Shown: positions 24,216 to 31,847 of the stretch, one piece after another
Position numbering within the stretch: the first letter of the stretch is position 1
How the letters are laid out: each line of letters begins with the position of its first letter
Assembly (NCBI GenBank): GCA_043811005.1
Contig: JBDRNO010000013.1
Location: forward strand, 1 to 32,975
DNA length: 32,975 nucleotides
Source of the DNA: JBDRNO01 sp043811005
GTDB taxonomy: Bacteria > Bacteroidota > Bacteroidia > NORP154
Reading direction: 5' to 3'
Position numbers and translations under genes: made by a program
The notes under the pieces: model-generated
Told to the model about the DNA's origin: nothing
The model's input: only the letters and a program-made list of their open reading frames with translations
Databases searched by the model: none

Positions 24216-26309
24216 ATGAAAAACAATAGCAATTTAGATCCCCTGTTCAAGCCAAAGGCAGTGGCACTTATTGGTGCATCAACAAAAGAGCTTTCAATAG
24301 GCAATGTAATTATCAAGAATCTTGTGCGTTATGGTTATAAAGGTCCTATTTACCCCATCAATCCAAAAACAGATGAGGTTCGGGGTATCAAGGCGTATAA
24401 GACGATATTTGATGTTCCTGGTGATATTGATCTCGCCCATATCGTTATTCCACCTCCGTTTGTACCCCAGGCGGTTGAAGACTGTGGTAAAAAAGGGATA
24501 AAGGCATTGATCATCAACACGGCAGGATTCAAGGAGATGGGCAGCGAGGGTGAAGCCCTGGAAAAAGATTTTGTTGCCAGAGCAAAGAAATACGGGATCA
24601 GGATAGTAGGGCCAAACTGTCAGGGAATTATTAATACCGATCCTGATACAAAAGCTTACTGTAACTTCACTTTTACATTCCCTGAACCCGGATATGTCTC
24701 AATCGTTGCACAAAGCGGTGGCGTAGGGGCTATTATCATGCAGGCAATTTATGACATGGGTATAGGAATGCGAATGTATGCCTCTAATGGCAATGCCTGT
24801 GATGTTTCTATCCCTGAAGTGATCCGCTACTGGGGAGATGATGATGAAACAAGGGTGATAATCCTGTATCTCGAAAGTCTTGACGACACCCGGGAATTTA
24901 TGGAAGCTGCCGAAGAGGTGACGAAGAAGAAACCTATTATCGCCATGAGGGGAGGAAGGACCGAAGTAGGAGCTAAAGCATCTGCTTCACATACCGGTGG
25001 ACTGGCAGGCAATATTGCAATTGATCTTATTTTCAAAAAGACGGGGATTCTCTCCTTTACCGATGAGGAAGCGTTATGCCAGGCAGCCATGGCTTTTGCT
25101 ACTCAACCTATTCCCCGTGGTAACCGTGTGGGCATGATCACCAATACCGGTGGCCCTGCTATTATTGCAACTGACGAACTGACAAATGCCGGATTGGTGA
25201 TACCCAACCTTTCTGATAATGCGAGAGAGGTGCTGAAAGGAACAATGTTCTCCTCTGCTTCTATCAATAATCCTCTCGATGTTGTTGCTACAGCGGGAGC
25301 GCCTCAATTCCGCAGTGCATTGGATGTTATGATGGATGAGGAACAGATCGACAGTCTTTACGTCAACTTTGTTACACCGCCTTTTGTGGATTGCGATCTT
25401 GTTGCAGAGGAGTTTGCAGAAGTGAACAAGCAGAAAAGAAAACCTATCGTTTGCAATTATATTACCGATAAACCACAATGGACAAATACAACCGAGATAC
25501 TGCAAAAGGGCGGTATTCCTTGCTATAATTATCCGGGAACGGCAGCAAGAGCTCTTGGCGCTTTAACCCAATACAATGAGTTACGTTCAAGAGAGATAGG
25601 TGAAGTGATAAAGTTTGATGATGTGGACAAGGATAAAGCCGGGAATATTCTTCAGAATGTTAAAGAGATAAAACGTGAAGTTCTCTCTGCCAGTGAAGTG
25701 TATGGAATTCTTTCTGCTTACGGCATTCCTGTTGCTGACTGGCGTATAGTCAACAATGCAGGCGAAGCCGAAAAAGCTGCTTCTGAAATAGGTTTTCCGG
25801 TCGTGGTAAAAGCCGATTCCGAAGCAATAGACCATAAGAGCGATATGGAAGGTGTGGCAGTGAATTTAAAAAACACGGATGATGTAAGGTCTGTAGTGGA
25901 GGATATGGGAAAAAGATTGGGAACCGAAGGTGAGCCGAAATTCTTTATACAAAAATTCCTTCCGGGCGGCAGGGAACTCGTAATAGGCGCTAAGGAAGAG
26001 GGTGACCTCGGACATCTGATAATGTTCGGCATCGGTGGTATCTATATCGAGATTCTAAAAGATGTGATCTTCAATATCTCACCTGTAACAACTGTTGAAG
26101 CACGGGAGATGCTCACATCTATCAAAGCAGCAGCATTGTTAAAAGGTGCGAGAGGAGAAAAAGGTGTTTATGAAGAGGGTGTTATAGAAGTAATCCTGCG
26201 TGTATCTCAATTAGTTACCGAGTTGCCCATGATCAGGGAAATGGACCTGAATCCCGTTATCGCTTACGAGGATAAGGTTGTTGTTGTGGATGCGAGGATT
26301 AGGGTGTAA
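24216..26309 (+). CDS. ADP-forming acyl-CoA (acetyl-CoA) synthetase, fused alpha-beta
   Basis: A 697-residue fused enzyme. The N-terminal CoA-binding domain (PKAVALIGASTKELSIGN), a succinyl-CoA-ligase-like middle domain with catalytic H259 in ASASHTGGLAGN, and a C-terminal ATP-grasp domain (GFPVVVKADSEAIDHKSD, QKFLPGGRELVIG, MDLNPV) are complete. It catalyses acyl-CoA + ADP + Pi = acid + CoA + ATP, giving substrate-level ATP in fermenting cells, or it can activate acids in reverse. The start is taken at the internal ATG 24216, 13 bases after the T9SS gene stop, because the conserved sequence begins there. The open frame runs up to 24171 but overlaps the previous gene. The substrate could be acetate or an aryl or branched acid. 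Confidence 0.88.
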   Translation: MKNNSNLDPLFKPKAVALIGASTKELSIGNVIIKNLVRYGYKGPIYPINPKTDEVRGIKAYKTIFDVPGDIDLAHIVIPPPFVPQAVEDCGKKGIKALIINTAGFKEMGSEGEALEKDFVARAKKYGIRIVGPNCQGIINTDPDTKAYCNFTFTFPEPGYVSIVAQSGGVGAIIMQAIYDMGIGMRMYASNGNACDVSIPEVIRYWGDDDETRVIILYLESLDDTREFMEAAEEVTKKKPIIAMRGGRTEVGAKASASHTGGLAGNIAIDLIFKKTGILSFTDEEALCQAAMAFATQPIPRGNRVGMITNTGGPAIIATDELTNAGLVIPNLSDNAREVLKGTMFSSASINNPLDVVATAGAPQFRSALDVMMDEEQIDSLYVNFVTPPFVDCDLVAEEFAEVNKQKRKPIVCNYITDKPQWTNTTEILQKGGIPCYNYPGTAARALGALTQYNELRSREIGEVIKFDDVDKDKAGNILQNVKEIKREVLSASEVYGILSAYGIPVADWRIVNNAGEAEKAASEIGFPVVVKADSEAIDHKSDMEGVAVNLKNTDDVRSVVEDMGKRLGTEGEPKFFIQKFLPGGRELVIGAKEEGDLGHLIMFGIGGIYIEILKDVIFNISPVTTVEAREMLTSIKAAALLKGARGEKGVYEEGVIEVILRVSQLVTELPMIREMDLNPVIAYEDKVVVVDARIRV

Positions 26310-26340
26310 TTAATTCTAAATTCTAAATTCTAATGTTCGG

Positions 26341-26472
26341 TGTTCGATATTAAATTGCTCAATTGTTCGATTGCTCAATTGTTCGATTGTTCGATTGTTC
26401 GATTGTTCGATTGTTCGATTGTTAAATGGCTATATTGTTAAATGGTTGTATGGTTAAATGGTTATATTGCTG
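26341..26472. repeat. Tandem 8-bp GATTGTTC array with decayed ends
   Basis: About six consecutive GATTGTTC units occupy roughly 26375-26422. They are flanked on the left by CAATTGTTCGATTGCT variants and on the right by AAATGGTTATATTG variants. The array directly precedes a broken DUF2283-like gene, as at other element boundaries in this window. Confidence 0.7.
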
Positions 26473-26473
26473 A

Positions 26474-26719
26474 ATGGCAACAGAAACCTTACAAAAAAAG
26501 ACCATAGCTGAAATATTTAAAGCAACAGAGCATTTAATAAAGTTGCCTGCTACTACAATGTGGATTGATTATGACAAGGAAGCAGATGTGCTATATATAA
26601 GTTTTTAACGACCACAAAAAGCAACTGATTCTGAAATGATGGATAATGGAATTTTGTTGAGATACAAAAATAATGAATTGATAGGAGTAACAATTTTAAA
26701 TGCGTCAAAAAGAAGCTAA
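26474..26719 (+). pseudogene. DUF2283-like small gene with in-frame TAA
   Basis: An ATG frame of 81 codons is broken once by TAA at 26606-26608. The region around it, MWIDYDKEADVLYISF, a stop, then RPQKATDSEMMDNGILL and ELIGVTILNASKRS, matches the DUF2283 pattern (Y-D-x-E-A-D-x-L-Y-I, then GI-x-L, then GI-x-I-L-x-A-S-K-R). The N-terminal 28 residues form an extra helical extension. The break could be a point mutation or an error. It would otherwise be a small toxin-antitoxin-associated-type protein of unknown role. Confidence 0.65.
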
Positions 26720-26737
26720 CATCAGAAATCTATATTG

Positions 26738-26762
26738 AAGTGTCCGAAAAAATCGGACACTT
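26738..26762. terminator. 10-bp-stem hairpin downstream of the DUF2283 remnant
   Basis: AAGTGTCCGA and TCGGACACTT form a perfect 10-bp stem around an A5 loop. There is no U-run on the plus strand, so termination is uncertain. It may be a stand-alone hairpin or part of the repeat cluster that follows. Confidence 0.4.
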
Positions 26763-26888
26763 GAAAATGAAAAACAAATTCTGATTTGTATTTTAGAATT
26801 TTATCCCCTTGGGCTTTTTCTCAAAAGAAATTAATTGAAAAAAATTAGGTTAATCTGGGAAATGCGTATTAAATGTAAAATATAAAAT

Positions 26889-26971
26889 TGTCCCGTAGGG
26901 ACATTCTATTTGTAGCGCTGCACGGGAGTGCAGTGTAAATAAATCACAATAAAACATAGTCCTGTAAGGAC
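26889..26971. repeat. REP-like hairpins, left side of the RAYT remnant
   Basis: TGTCCC-GTA-GGGACA (26889-26903) is followed after two bases by CTATTTGTAGC (26906-26916). CTGCAC-GGGA-GTGCAG (26918-26933) and GTCCT-GTA-AGGAC (26959-26971) follow. Two of the hairpins share the GTA loop with different stems, which points to structural conservation. The CTATTTGTAGC tag reappears inverted at 27216-27226. Confidence 0.7.
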
Positions 26972-26996
26972 GACCTTCACACCGAAAAATAAAAAT

Positions 26997-27143
26997 TATG
27001 GCAAAATAGATAATGTTATAAAATATATAATGAATCAACAACATCATCATAAAAAGAAAATATTTAGAGATGAATATATTGAATTCCTTGATAAATTTGG
27101 AATTGAATATGATGAACAATATCTCTTTGAATTATATGATTAA
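26997..27143 (+). pseudogene. C-terminal remnant of a RAYT / IS200-like transposase
   Basis: The frame reads YGKIDNVIKYIMNQQHHHKK, then KIFRDEYIEFLDKF and GIEYDEQYLF, ending at TAA. This matches the C-terminal tail of IS200-like REP-associated tyrosine transposases of Bacteroidota (VIKYI-x-NQ-x-HH-KKK-F, then EFLKKFxIEYDERYLF). The catalytic HUH and Tyr parts are missing, so the element is dead. It lies between mirrored REP hairpins, as expected of a decayed RAYT locus. Confidence 0.65.
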
Positions 27144-27156
27144 CATATTTTAGGTC

Positions 27157-27243
27157 ATCCCTGACGGGATTTATAAACGATTGCTCAATTTTATAACCCT
27201 GAACTTCCGTTCAGGGCTACAAATAGGAAATTCCTACGGAATT
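27157..27243. repeat. REP-like hairpins, right side of the RAYT remnant
   Basis: ATCCC-TGAC-GGGAT (27157-27170), CCCTGAAC-TTCC-GTTCAGGG (27197-27216), the tag GCTACAAATAG (27216-27226) and AATTCC-TAC-GGAATT (27229-27243) follow each other. The last hairpin and tag mirror the left-side hairpin and tag exactly in layout: two-base spacer, loop TAC being the complement of GTA. To the right (about 27300-27375) there are only CAATCATG-like words. Confidence 0.7.
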
Positions 27244-27392
27244 ATTCTCTTAATGTCGAATGCAGAACAATGGAACCGGCAAACCGATTAACAGATAACT
27301 GAAACCCGATACCCGATAAACCGGATAACAACCATGCAACCATGTAATCATGCAATCATACAATCATGCAATCAAACAACCATATAGAAACT

Positions 27393-28943
27393 ATGCGTAA
27401 CAATAAATTAAATTTTTTAATAATCCTGTTGCAATTATTTTTCGTTACAACATGTAATTCACAGGATAAAAATTCCGGAATTACCGCCGAAAAAAGTTCT
27501 CAAACAGAACTTGTGAACCGGCAGCCGGCTGTAGCAGGACAATTTTACCCCTCTGACCCGGACGAATTAAAAAACTCCCTGTTATACCAGTTCTCAAATG
27601 CCTTACCTCAAAAGTCCGGGAATGTTTTAGCTATCATTACCCCTCATGCGGGTTATGTCTATTCAGGAGGAGTTGCCGCTACCAGCTTTAATCAGATTGA
27701 TAATAACAAGGAATATGAGACTGTTTTCCTCATCGGTTCAAGCCACAGGACATCATTTCACGGAGCTTCCATATACAACAAAGGCGATTATATAACTCCG
27801 CTTGGAACAGTTAAGGTTGATATTCCCCTGGCAGAAAAGCTGATTCAGCAATATGATTGTTTTAGTTATAACAAAGATGCACATTTGAGTGAGCATAGCT
27901 TAGAGGTTCAGCTACCGTTCCTGCAATATATCATGAAAAAGGATTATGATATTGTTCCAATAGTTTTAGGAACAAATTCACCAGAGATGTGCAAAGAAAT
28001 TGCCATTGCGCTCTTTCCTTATTTTTACTCAAAGAATCTTTTTATCATCAGCACTGATTTTTCGCATTATCCCAATTATGAGGATGCTGTAGAAGTTGAT
28101 AAAGTAACTGCTGATGCTATTCAATCAAACTCCACAAAAAATGTCATTAATACGATAAATAATAACAGGGATAAAAACATTTCCAATCTATCAACCAGTA
28201 TTTGTGGATGGACCTCTGTAATGACCTTACTGTATATGACCGAGAACAACCCGGATATATCTATAAACCCAATACAATATAAAAATTCCGGGGATGCTGA
28301 GATTGGCACTAAGGATAGGGTTGTTGGATATTATTCAATGACTGTTACGTTAAAAGAAATTGAGGATGGGGAAAAAGCGGAATTTGACCTTACTGATAGA
28401 GACAAAAAAGACCTGCTTGTGATCGCCCGCAGTACCATCGAACAATATATCAATGAAAATAAAATCACTGAGATAAATACCGGGAATTTTTCAAATATAC
28501 TGATGACAAATTGCGGTGCCTTTGTCACTTTACATAAAAATAAGATGTTGAGGGGCTGTATAGGAAGATTCACTGCTGATGAACCATTATATAAGATAAT
28601 TCAGCAAATGGCTATTTCCGCTTCTACCCAGGACCCGAGGTTTCCAAAAGTAACACCCGAAGAGATTGATAAACTTGAGATTGAGGTTTCTGTTTTATCC
28701 CCAATGAAAAAGATCAATTCGATTGATGAAATAATAATGGGGAAACATGGCATTTATATTAAAAAGGGTAATGCATCAGGAACATTCCTGCCTCAGGTTG
28801 CAACCGAAACCGGCTGGACAAAAGAGGAATTTCTCGGGCATTGCGCCAGGGATAAGGCAGGTATTGGCTGGGAAGGATGGAAGGAGGCCGATATTTATAT
28901 TTATGAAGCTAATGTTTTTAGTGAGGAAGATTTGGGGAAATAA
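27393..28943 (+). CDS. Memo-AMMECR1 fusion with lipoprotein-like signal (AmmeMemoRadiSam proteins B and A)
   Basis: The product is 516 residues from the ATG at 27393; an earlier ATG at 27366 adds nine polar residues. The N-terminus (RNNKLNFLIILLQLFFVTTC) looks like a signal peptide with a lipobox-like VTTC, although Thr at -1 is unusual. The Memo domain follows: RQPAVAGQFYPSDPDEL, TPHAGYVYSGG, GSSHRTSF, EHSLEVQLPF and STDFSHY, with the histidines expected for its metal site. The C-terminal AMMECR1 domain has LRGCIGRF, DPRFPKVT, and a GxFLPQVATE-type region. Its function is not established; the trio with a radical SAM enzyme suggests modification chemistry. It is followed by a spermidine-synthase-like membrane gene and a radical SAM gene. 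Confidence 0.85.
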   Translation: MRNNKLNFLIILLQLFFVTTCNSQDKNSGITAEKSSQTELVNRQPAVAGQFYPSDPDELKNSLLYQFSNALPQKSGNVLAIITPHAGYVYSGGVAATSFNQIDNNKEYETVFLIGSSHRTSFHGASIYNKGDYITPLGTVKVDIPLAEKLIQQYDCFSYNKDAHLSEHSLEVQLPFLQYIMKKDYDIVPIVLGTNSPEMCKEIAIALFPYFYSKNLFIISTDFSHYPNYEDAVEVDKVTADAIQSNSTKNVINTINNNRDKNISNLSTSICGWTSVMTLLYMTENNPDISINPIQYKNSGDAEIGTKDRVVGYYSMTVTLKEIEDGEKAEFDLTDRDKKDLLVIARSTIEQYINENKITEINTGNFSNILMTNCGAFVTLHKNKMLRGCIGRFTADEPLYKIIQQMAISASTQDPRFPKVTPEEIDKLEIEVSVLSPMKKINSIDEIIMGKHGIYIKKGNASGTFLPQVATETGWTKEEFLGHCARDKAGIGWEGWKEADIYIYEANVFSEEDLGK

Positions 28944-28986
28944 AGAACTTAACTTCGTAAATTAATTATAAACATAACAATTATGG

Positions 28987-29015
28987 TTTACGAAACTTTA
29001 ATGAAATTTTTTGCC
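28987..29015 (+). promoter_or_regulatory. TTTACGAA-N14-TTTTGCC motif before the spermidine-synthase-like gene
   Basis: The motif has the same layout as at 8127-8155 and nearly that at 357-384. It lies about 100 bases before the ATG at 29115. The -7 part deviates (ATTTTTTG rather than TAnnTTTG), so the promoter role is uncertain. An imperfect TCCTTCAGCTGACGGA palindrome follows near 29069-29085. Confidence 0.35.
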
Positions 29016-29114
29016 AACTGCCTACTGTTAACTGTCAACTTTTTTATTAACATCAACAAAATTATCGTCCTTCAGCTGACGGATGGTAAGTTTGTTTTTT
29101 TAAGCGCCTAAAGT

Positions 29115-31655
29115 ATGTCCCCTCCCTACTCACTTATTACAATATCCATAATAACAGCAATCCTTTACTCTCTTACCTATATTTTAAATAAGTTAAAAAT
29201 TGTAAAGCTTTCTACCCACAGGAAAATATGGAATTCATTGCTCTTAATTACCTTTTTCGTGATGGGTGTTTTGGGAATAATACTTGTTGTGCAGGTCAAT
29301 TACAAGCTGGAGATCCCGTTATCAAAAGAGATATTATTATTGCATGTTGATTTCGCGATAGCAATGTTTATTATCGCCATATTTCACTTTTTATGGCATT
29401 TCAAATATTTTAAAAACATCTTCATCAATACCCTGATAAAGCGAGAGAAAACAAGCGAGATCTCTGCATCATATAATGCTTATATTCAGCGGGAGGATAT
29501 AAAAATCCCTTTAAAACAAATTGACAACCGGCTGAAATTATCAGTCCTTGCCTTAGGCATTACAGCGCTTATCACGCAGATCATTCTTCTCCGGGAATTT
29601 CTATCCGTTTTTTACGGTAATGAGCTTGTGATAGGGATTATTTTAGCGAACTGGATGCTATTAACCGGAATCGGCTCTTATTTTGGGAAATATTCTGACA
29701 GGATAGCGAACAAAACTACCTCCATAATTATCTTACAGGTTTTAATTGCTATCCTTCCTATAATTACCGTTTTTCTGTTAAGTTCATTGAGAAATATTGT
29801 TTTCCCTGTTGGCGGTATGATAAGCTTTATTCAAATCTTATACAGTTCGTTTATTCTTTTACTACCTTTTTGCCTTATCTCCGGGTTTTTATTCACATTG
29901 TTTTGTAATCTCATTTCCGAAAAATATAAAGCCAACCTGATCAGCAAGGTCTATTCGCTGGAGGCAATCGGAAGTATAACAGGTGGATTACTGTTCAATT
30001 TTGTTTTGATATATTTTTTAAAGACTTTCCAGAGCTTGATCGTTCTGATGATAATCAATTTGACGGTTTCTTTTATCCTGTCATTAAAATTAAAAGTATT
30101 AAGACCAAGGTACATTATCCTGCTTCTGTCATTCATATTTTTGTTTCTGACATTATATTTCAACCTGGATAATATTTCAAAAAATTTGCTTTTTAAGAAC
30201 CAGGAATTGATATATCAGAAAGACACTCCTTACGGTAATTTAATTATAACAAAAAGCGGGGAACAGGAAAACTTTTATGAGAACAATGTACTTCTTTTTT
30301 CTACAAATAATGTTATTGCAAATGAAGAAGATGTCCATTATGCAATGTTGCAGCATTCAAATCCCGAAAACGTATTGCTGATCTCAGGCGGTATTTCAGG
30401 GACTACGCAGGAAATTTTAAAATACAACGTAAACAAAATTGACTATGTTGAGATAAATCCCTGGCTTATTGATATTGGAAAGAATTATACATCTGCATTG
30501 GAAAATAAAAAGATCAATGTTATTAATGAAGATGCAAGGTTATTTATTAAAAATACATCTGAGCTTTACGATATTGTTCTTATAAACCTGCCCGAGCCAG
30601 GCACTGCCCAGATCAACAGGTTTTATACCATGGAGTTTTTCCGTGAATTAAAGAAAAAGCTGAACAAGGATGCTGTAATATCACTGAGATTAATGTCAAC
30701 CGAAAACTATATGAGTGAAGAAGCGGGTCAAATACACTCGGTCATATTTAATACTTTGAAAACCGCATTTAATAATATTCTGATCGTTCCCGGGGAGAAA
30801 AATTATTTTCTTGCTTCCGACAAAGAATTAAAAATTAATGTTGTTCAAATGATCGAAAAAAGAGGAATTGAAAATGAATATGTTCAATATTACCTTGATG
30901 ATCAATTACTTGGAGATAGGAGCAATTATATATTAAGCAATTTAGATGTAAATGCAGATATTAATAAAGATTTTATTCCTGTCTCTTACCACCAGCAATT
31001 ACTTTACTGGTTAAGTTATTTTAAATTTAATTATTGGTTTTTAACTGCAGTTCTCTTAATCGTGGTATTATTTATAATCTTAAGGTTAAATCCGGTTAAT
31101 TTAGGATTGCTGACCGGTGGATTTGCCGCTTCATCCATTGAGGTTTTACTGCTGATTTCATTCCAGATAATTTACGGTTATGTGTATCAGATGATGGGAA
31201 TAATAATTACCTTATTCATGGCTGGTATTGCTGTTGGCGCATTATACAGGCACAAAATACTGCGAATAATAAGTGTCAATAATTTTATAAAAATTCAGTT
31301 TGGCATAGGACTTTATTCGATATTACTACCTTTTATATTATTGGGTTTAAAGACCGTTAGTATCGATCCGGTTATTATTCACCTGGCATTCTTTTTGCTT
31401 ACTTTCTTTTTTGCTTTGTTGATAGGCATGGAGTTTTCATTAGCTTCAAAATTACAGTCAGGGAAAATATCATCAATCGCTGCCGGGATATACAGTGTTG
31501 ACCTGCTGGGCTCAGCTATCGGTGCATTAGTTGTAACCGCTTATTTAATACCGGTATTGGGAATAGTACAGGTTGGTATAATTATTGGATTATTGAATTT
31601 TGCCAGCGGGGTGGTTTGTTTCATCAAAAGAAAAAAATATTTATCTTTGGATTGA
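29115..31655 (+). CDS. Polytopic membrane protein with a degenerate spermidine-synthase-like domain
   Basis: An 846-residue protein. Three N-terminal helices (about 5-23, 41-62, 76-99) include H77, H91 and H95, resembling cytochrome-b-like membrane bundles. A further group of helices (about 142-350) precedes a soluble Rossmann domain of the spermidine-synthase type (about 365-600), and six to eight C-terminal helices complete the protein. The methionine-binding GGGxG motif reads GGISGTTQE (425-433), with EINP and EDAR following. The catalytic Asp region reads YDIVLINLPEPGTAQ, so the usual VD-x-x-DP aspartates are lost and classic aminopropyl transfer is unlikely. It sits between the Memo-AMMECR1 and radical SAM genes, so it probably acts with them at the membrane. 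The substrate is unknown. Confidence 0.75.
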   Translation: MSPPYSLITISIITAILYSLTYILNKLKIVKLSTHRKIWNSLLLITFFVMGVLGIILVVQVNYKLEIPLSKEILLLHVDFAIAMFIIAIFHFLWHFKYFKNIFINTLIKREKTSEISASYNAYIQREDIKIPLKQIDNRLKLSVLALGITALITQIILLREFLSVFYGNELVIGIILANWMLLTGIGSYFGKYSDRIANKTTSIIILQVLIAILPIITVFLLSSLRNIVFPVGGMISFIQILYSSFILLLPFCLISGFLFTLFCNLISEKYKANLISKVYSLEAIGSITGGLLFNFVLIYFLKTFQSLIVLMIINLTVSFILSLKLKVLRPRYIILLLSFIFLFLTLYFNLDNISKNLLFKNQELIYQKDTPYGNLIITKSGEQENFYENNVLLFSTNNVIANEEDVHYAMLQHSNPENVLLISGGISGTTQEILKYNVNKIDYVEINPWLIDIGKNYTSALENKKINVINEDARLFIKNTSELYDIVLINLPEPGTAQINRFYTMEFFRELKKKLNKDAVISLRLMSTENYMSEEAGQIHSVIFNTLKTAFNNILIVPGEKNYFLASDKELKINVVQMIEKRGIENEYVQYYLDDQLLGDRSNYILSNLDVNADINKDFIPVSYHQQLLYWLSYFKFNYWFLTAVLLIVVLFIILRLNPVNLGLLTGGFAASSIEVLLLISFQIIYGYVYQMMGIIITLFMAGIAVGALYRHKILRIISVNNFIKIQFGIGLYSILLPFILLGLKTVSIDPVIIHLAFFLLTFFFALLIGMEFSLASKLQSGKISSIAAGIYSVDLLGSAIGALVVTAYLIPVLGIVQVGIIIGLLNFASGVVCFIKRKKYLSLD

Positions 31656-31693
31656 TATAGTTTTTCTTGTAACTAATCAGTCCAATTAATTAT

Positions 31694-31815
31694 GCCACAA
31701 AGACACGAAGACACCAAGTATCACAATGATAAATTTAAGCCTTTAATCAAAGATGGAATAAAAAGAATGGTTATATAGAACTTAGTGTAGCTTTGTGTCT
31801 TTGTGCCTTTGTGGC
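31694..31815. repeat. 122-bp element with 25-bp imperfect terminal inverted repeats
   Basis: The left arm (31694-31718) is built from GCCACAAAGACACGAAGACACC, and the right arm (31791-31815) is its near inverse complement, with about four mismatches. The interior of about 70 bases has no ORF. The ends resemble those flanking dispersed small ORFs in Bacteroidota, so it looks like a MITE-like remnant or a deleted cassette. Confidence 0.6.
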
Positions 31816-31847
31816 TAAACATTGAAATTCTGATACGTTAAATTTAT

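Noticed and set aside
26375..26422. GATTGTTC tandem units as a CRISPR array
   Set aside because: The units are 8 bp and contiguous with no spacers, so this is a simple tandem repeat.
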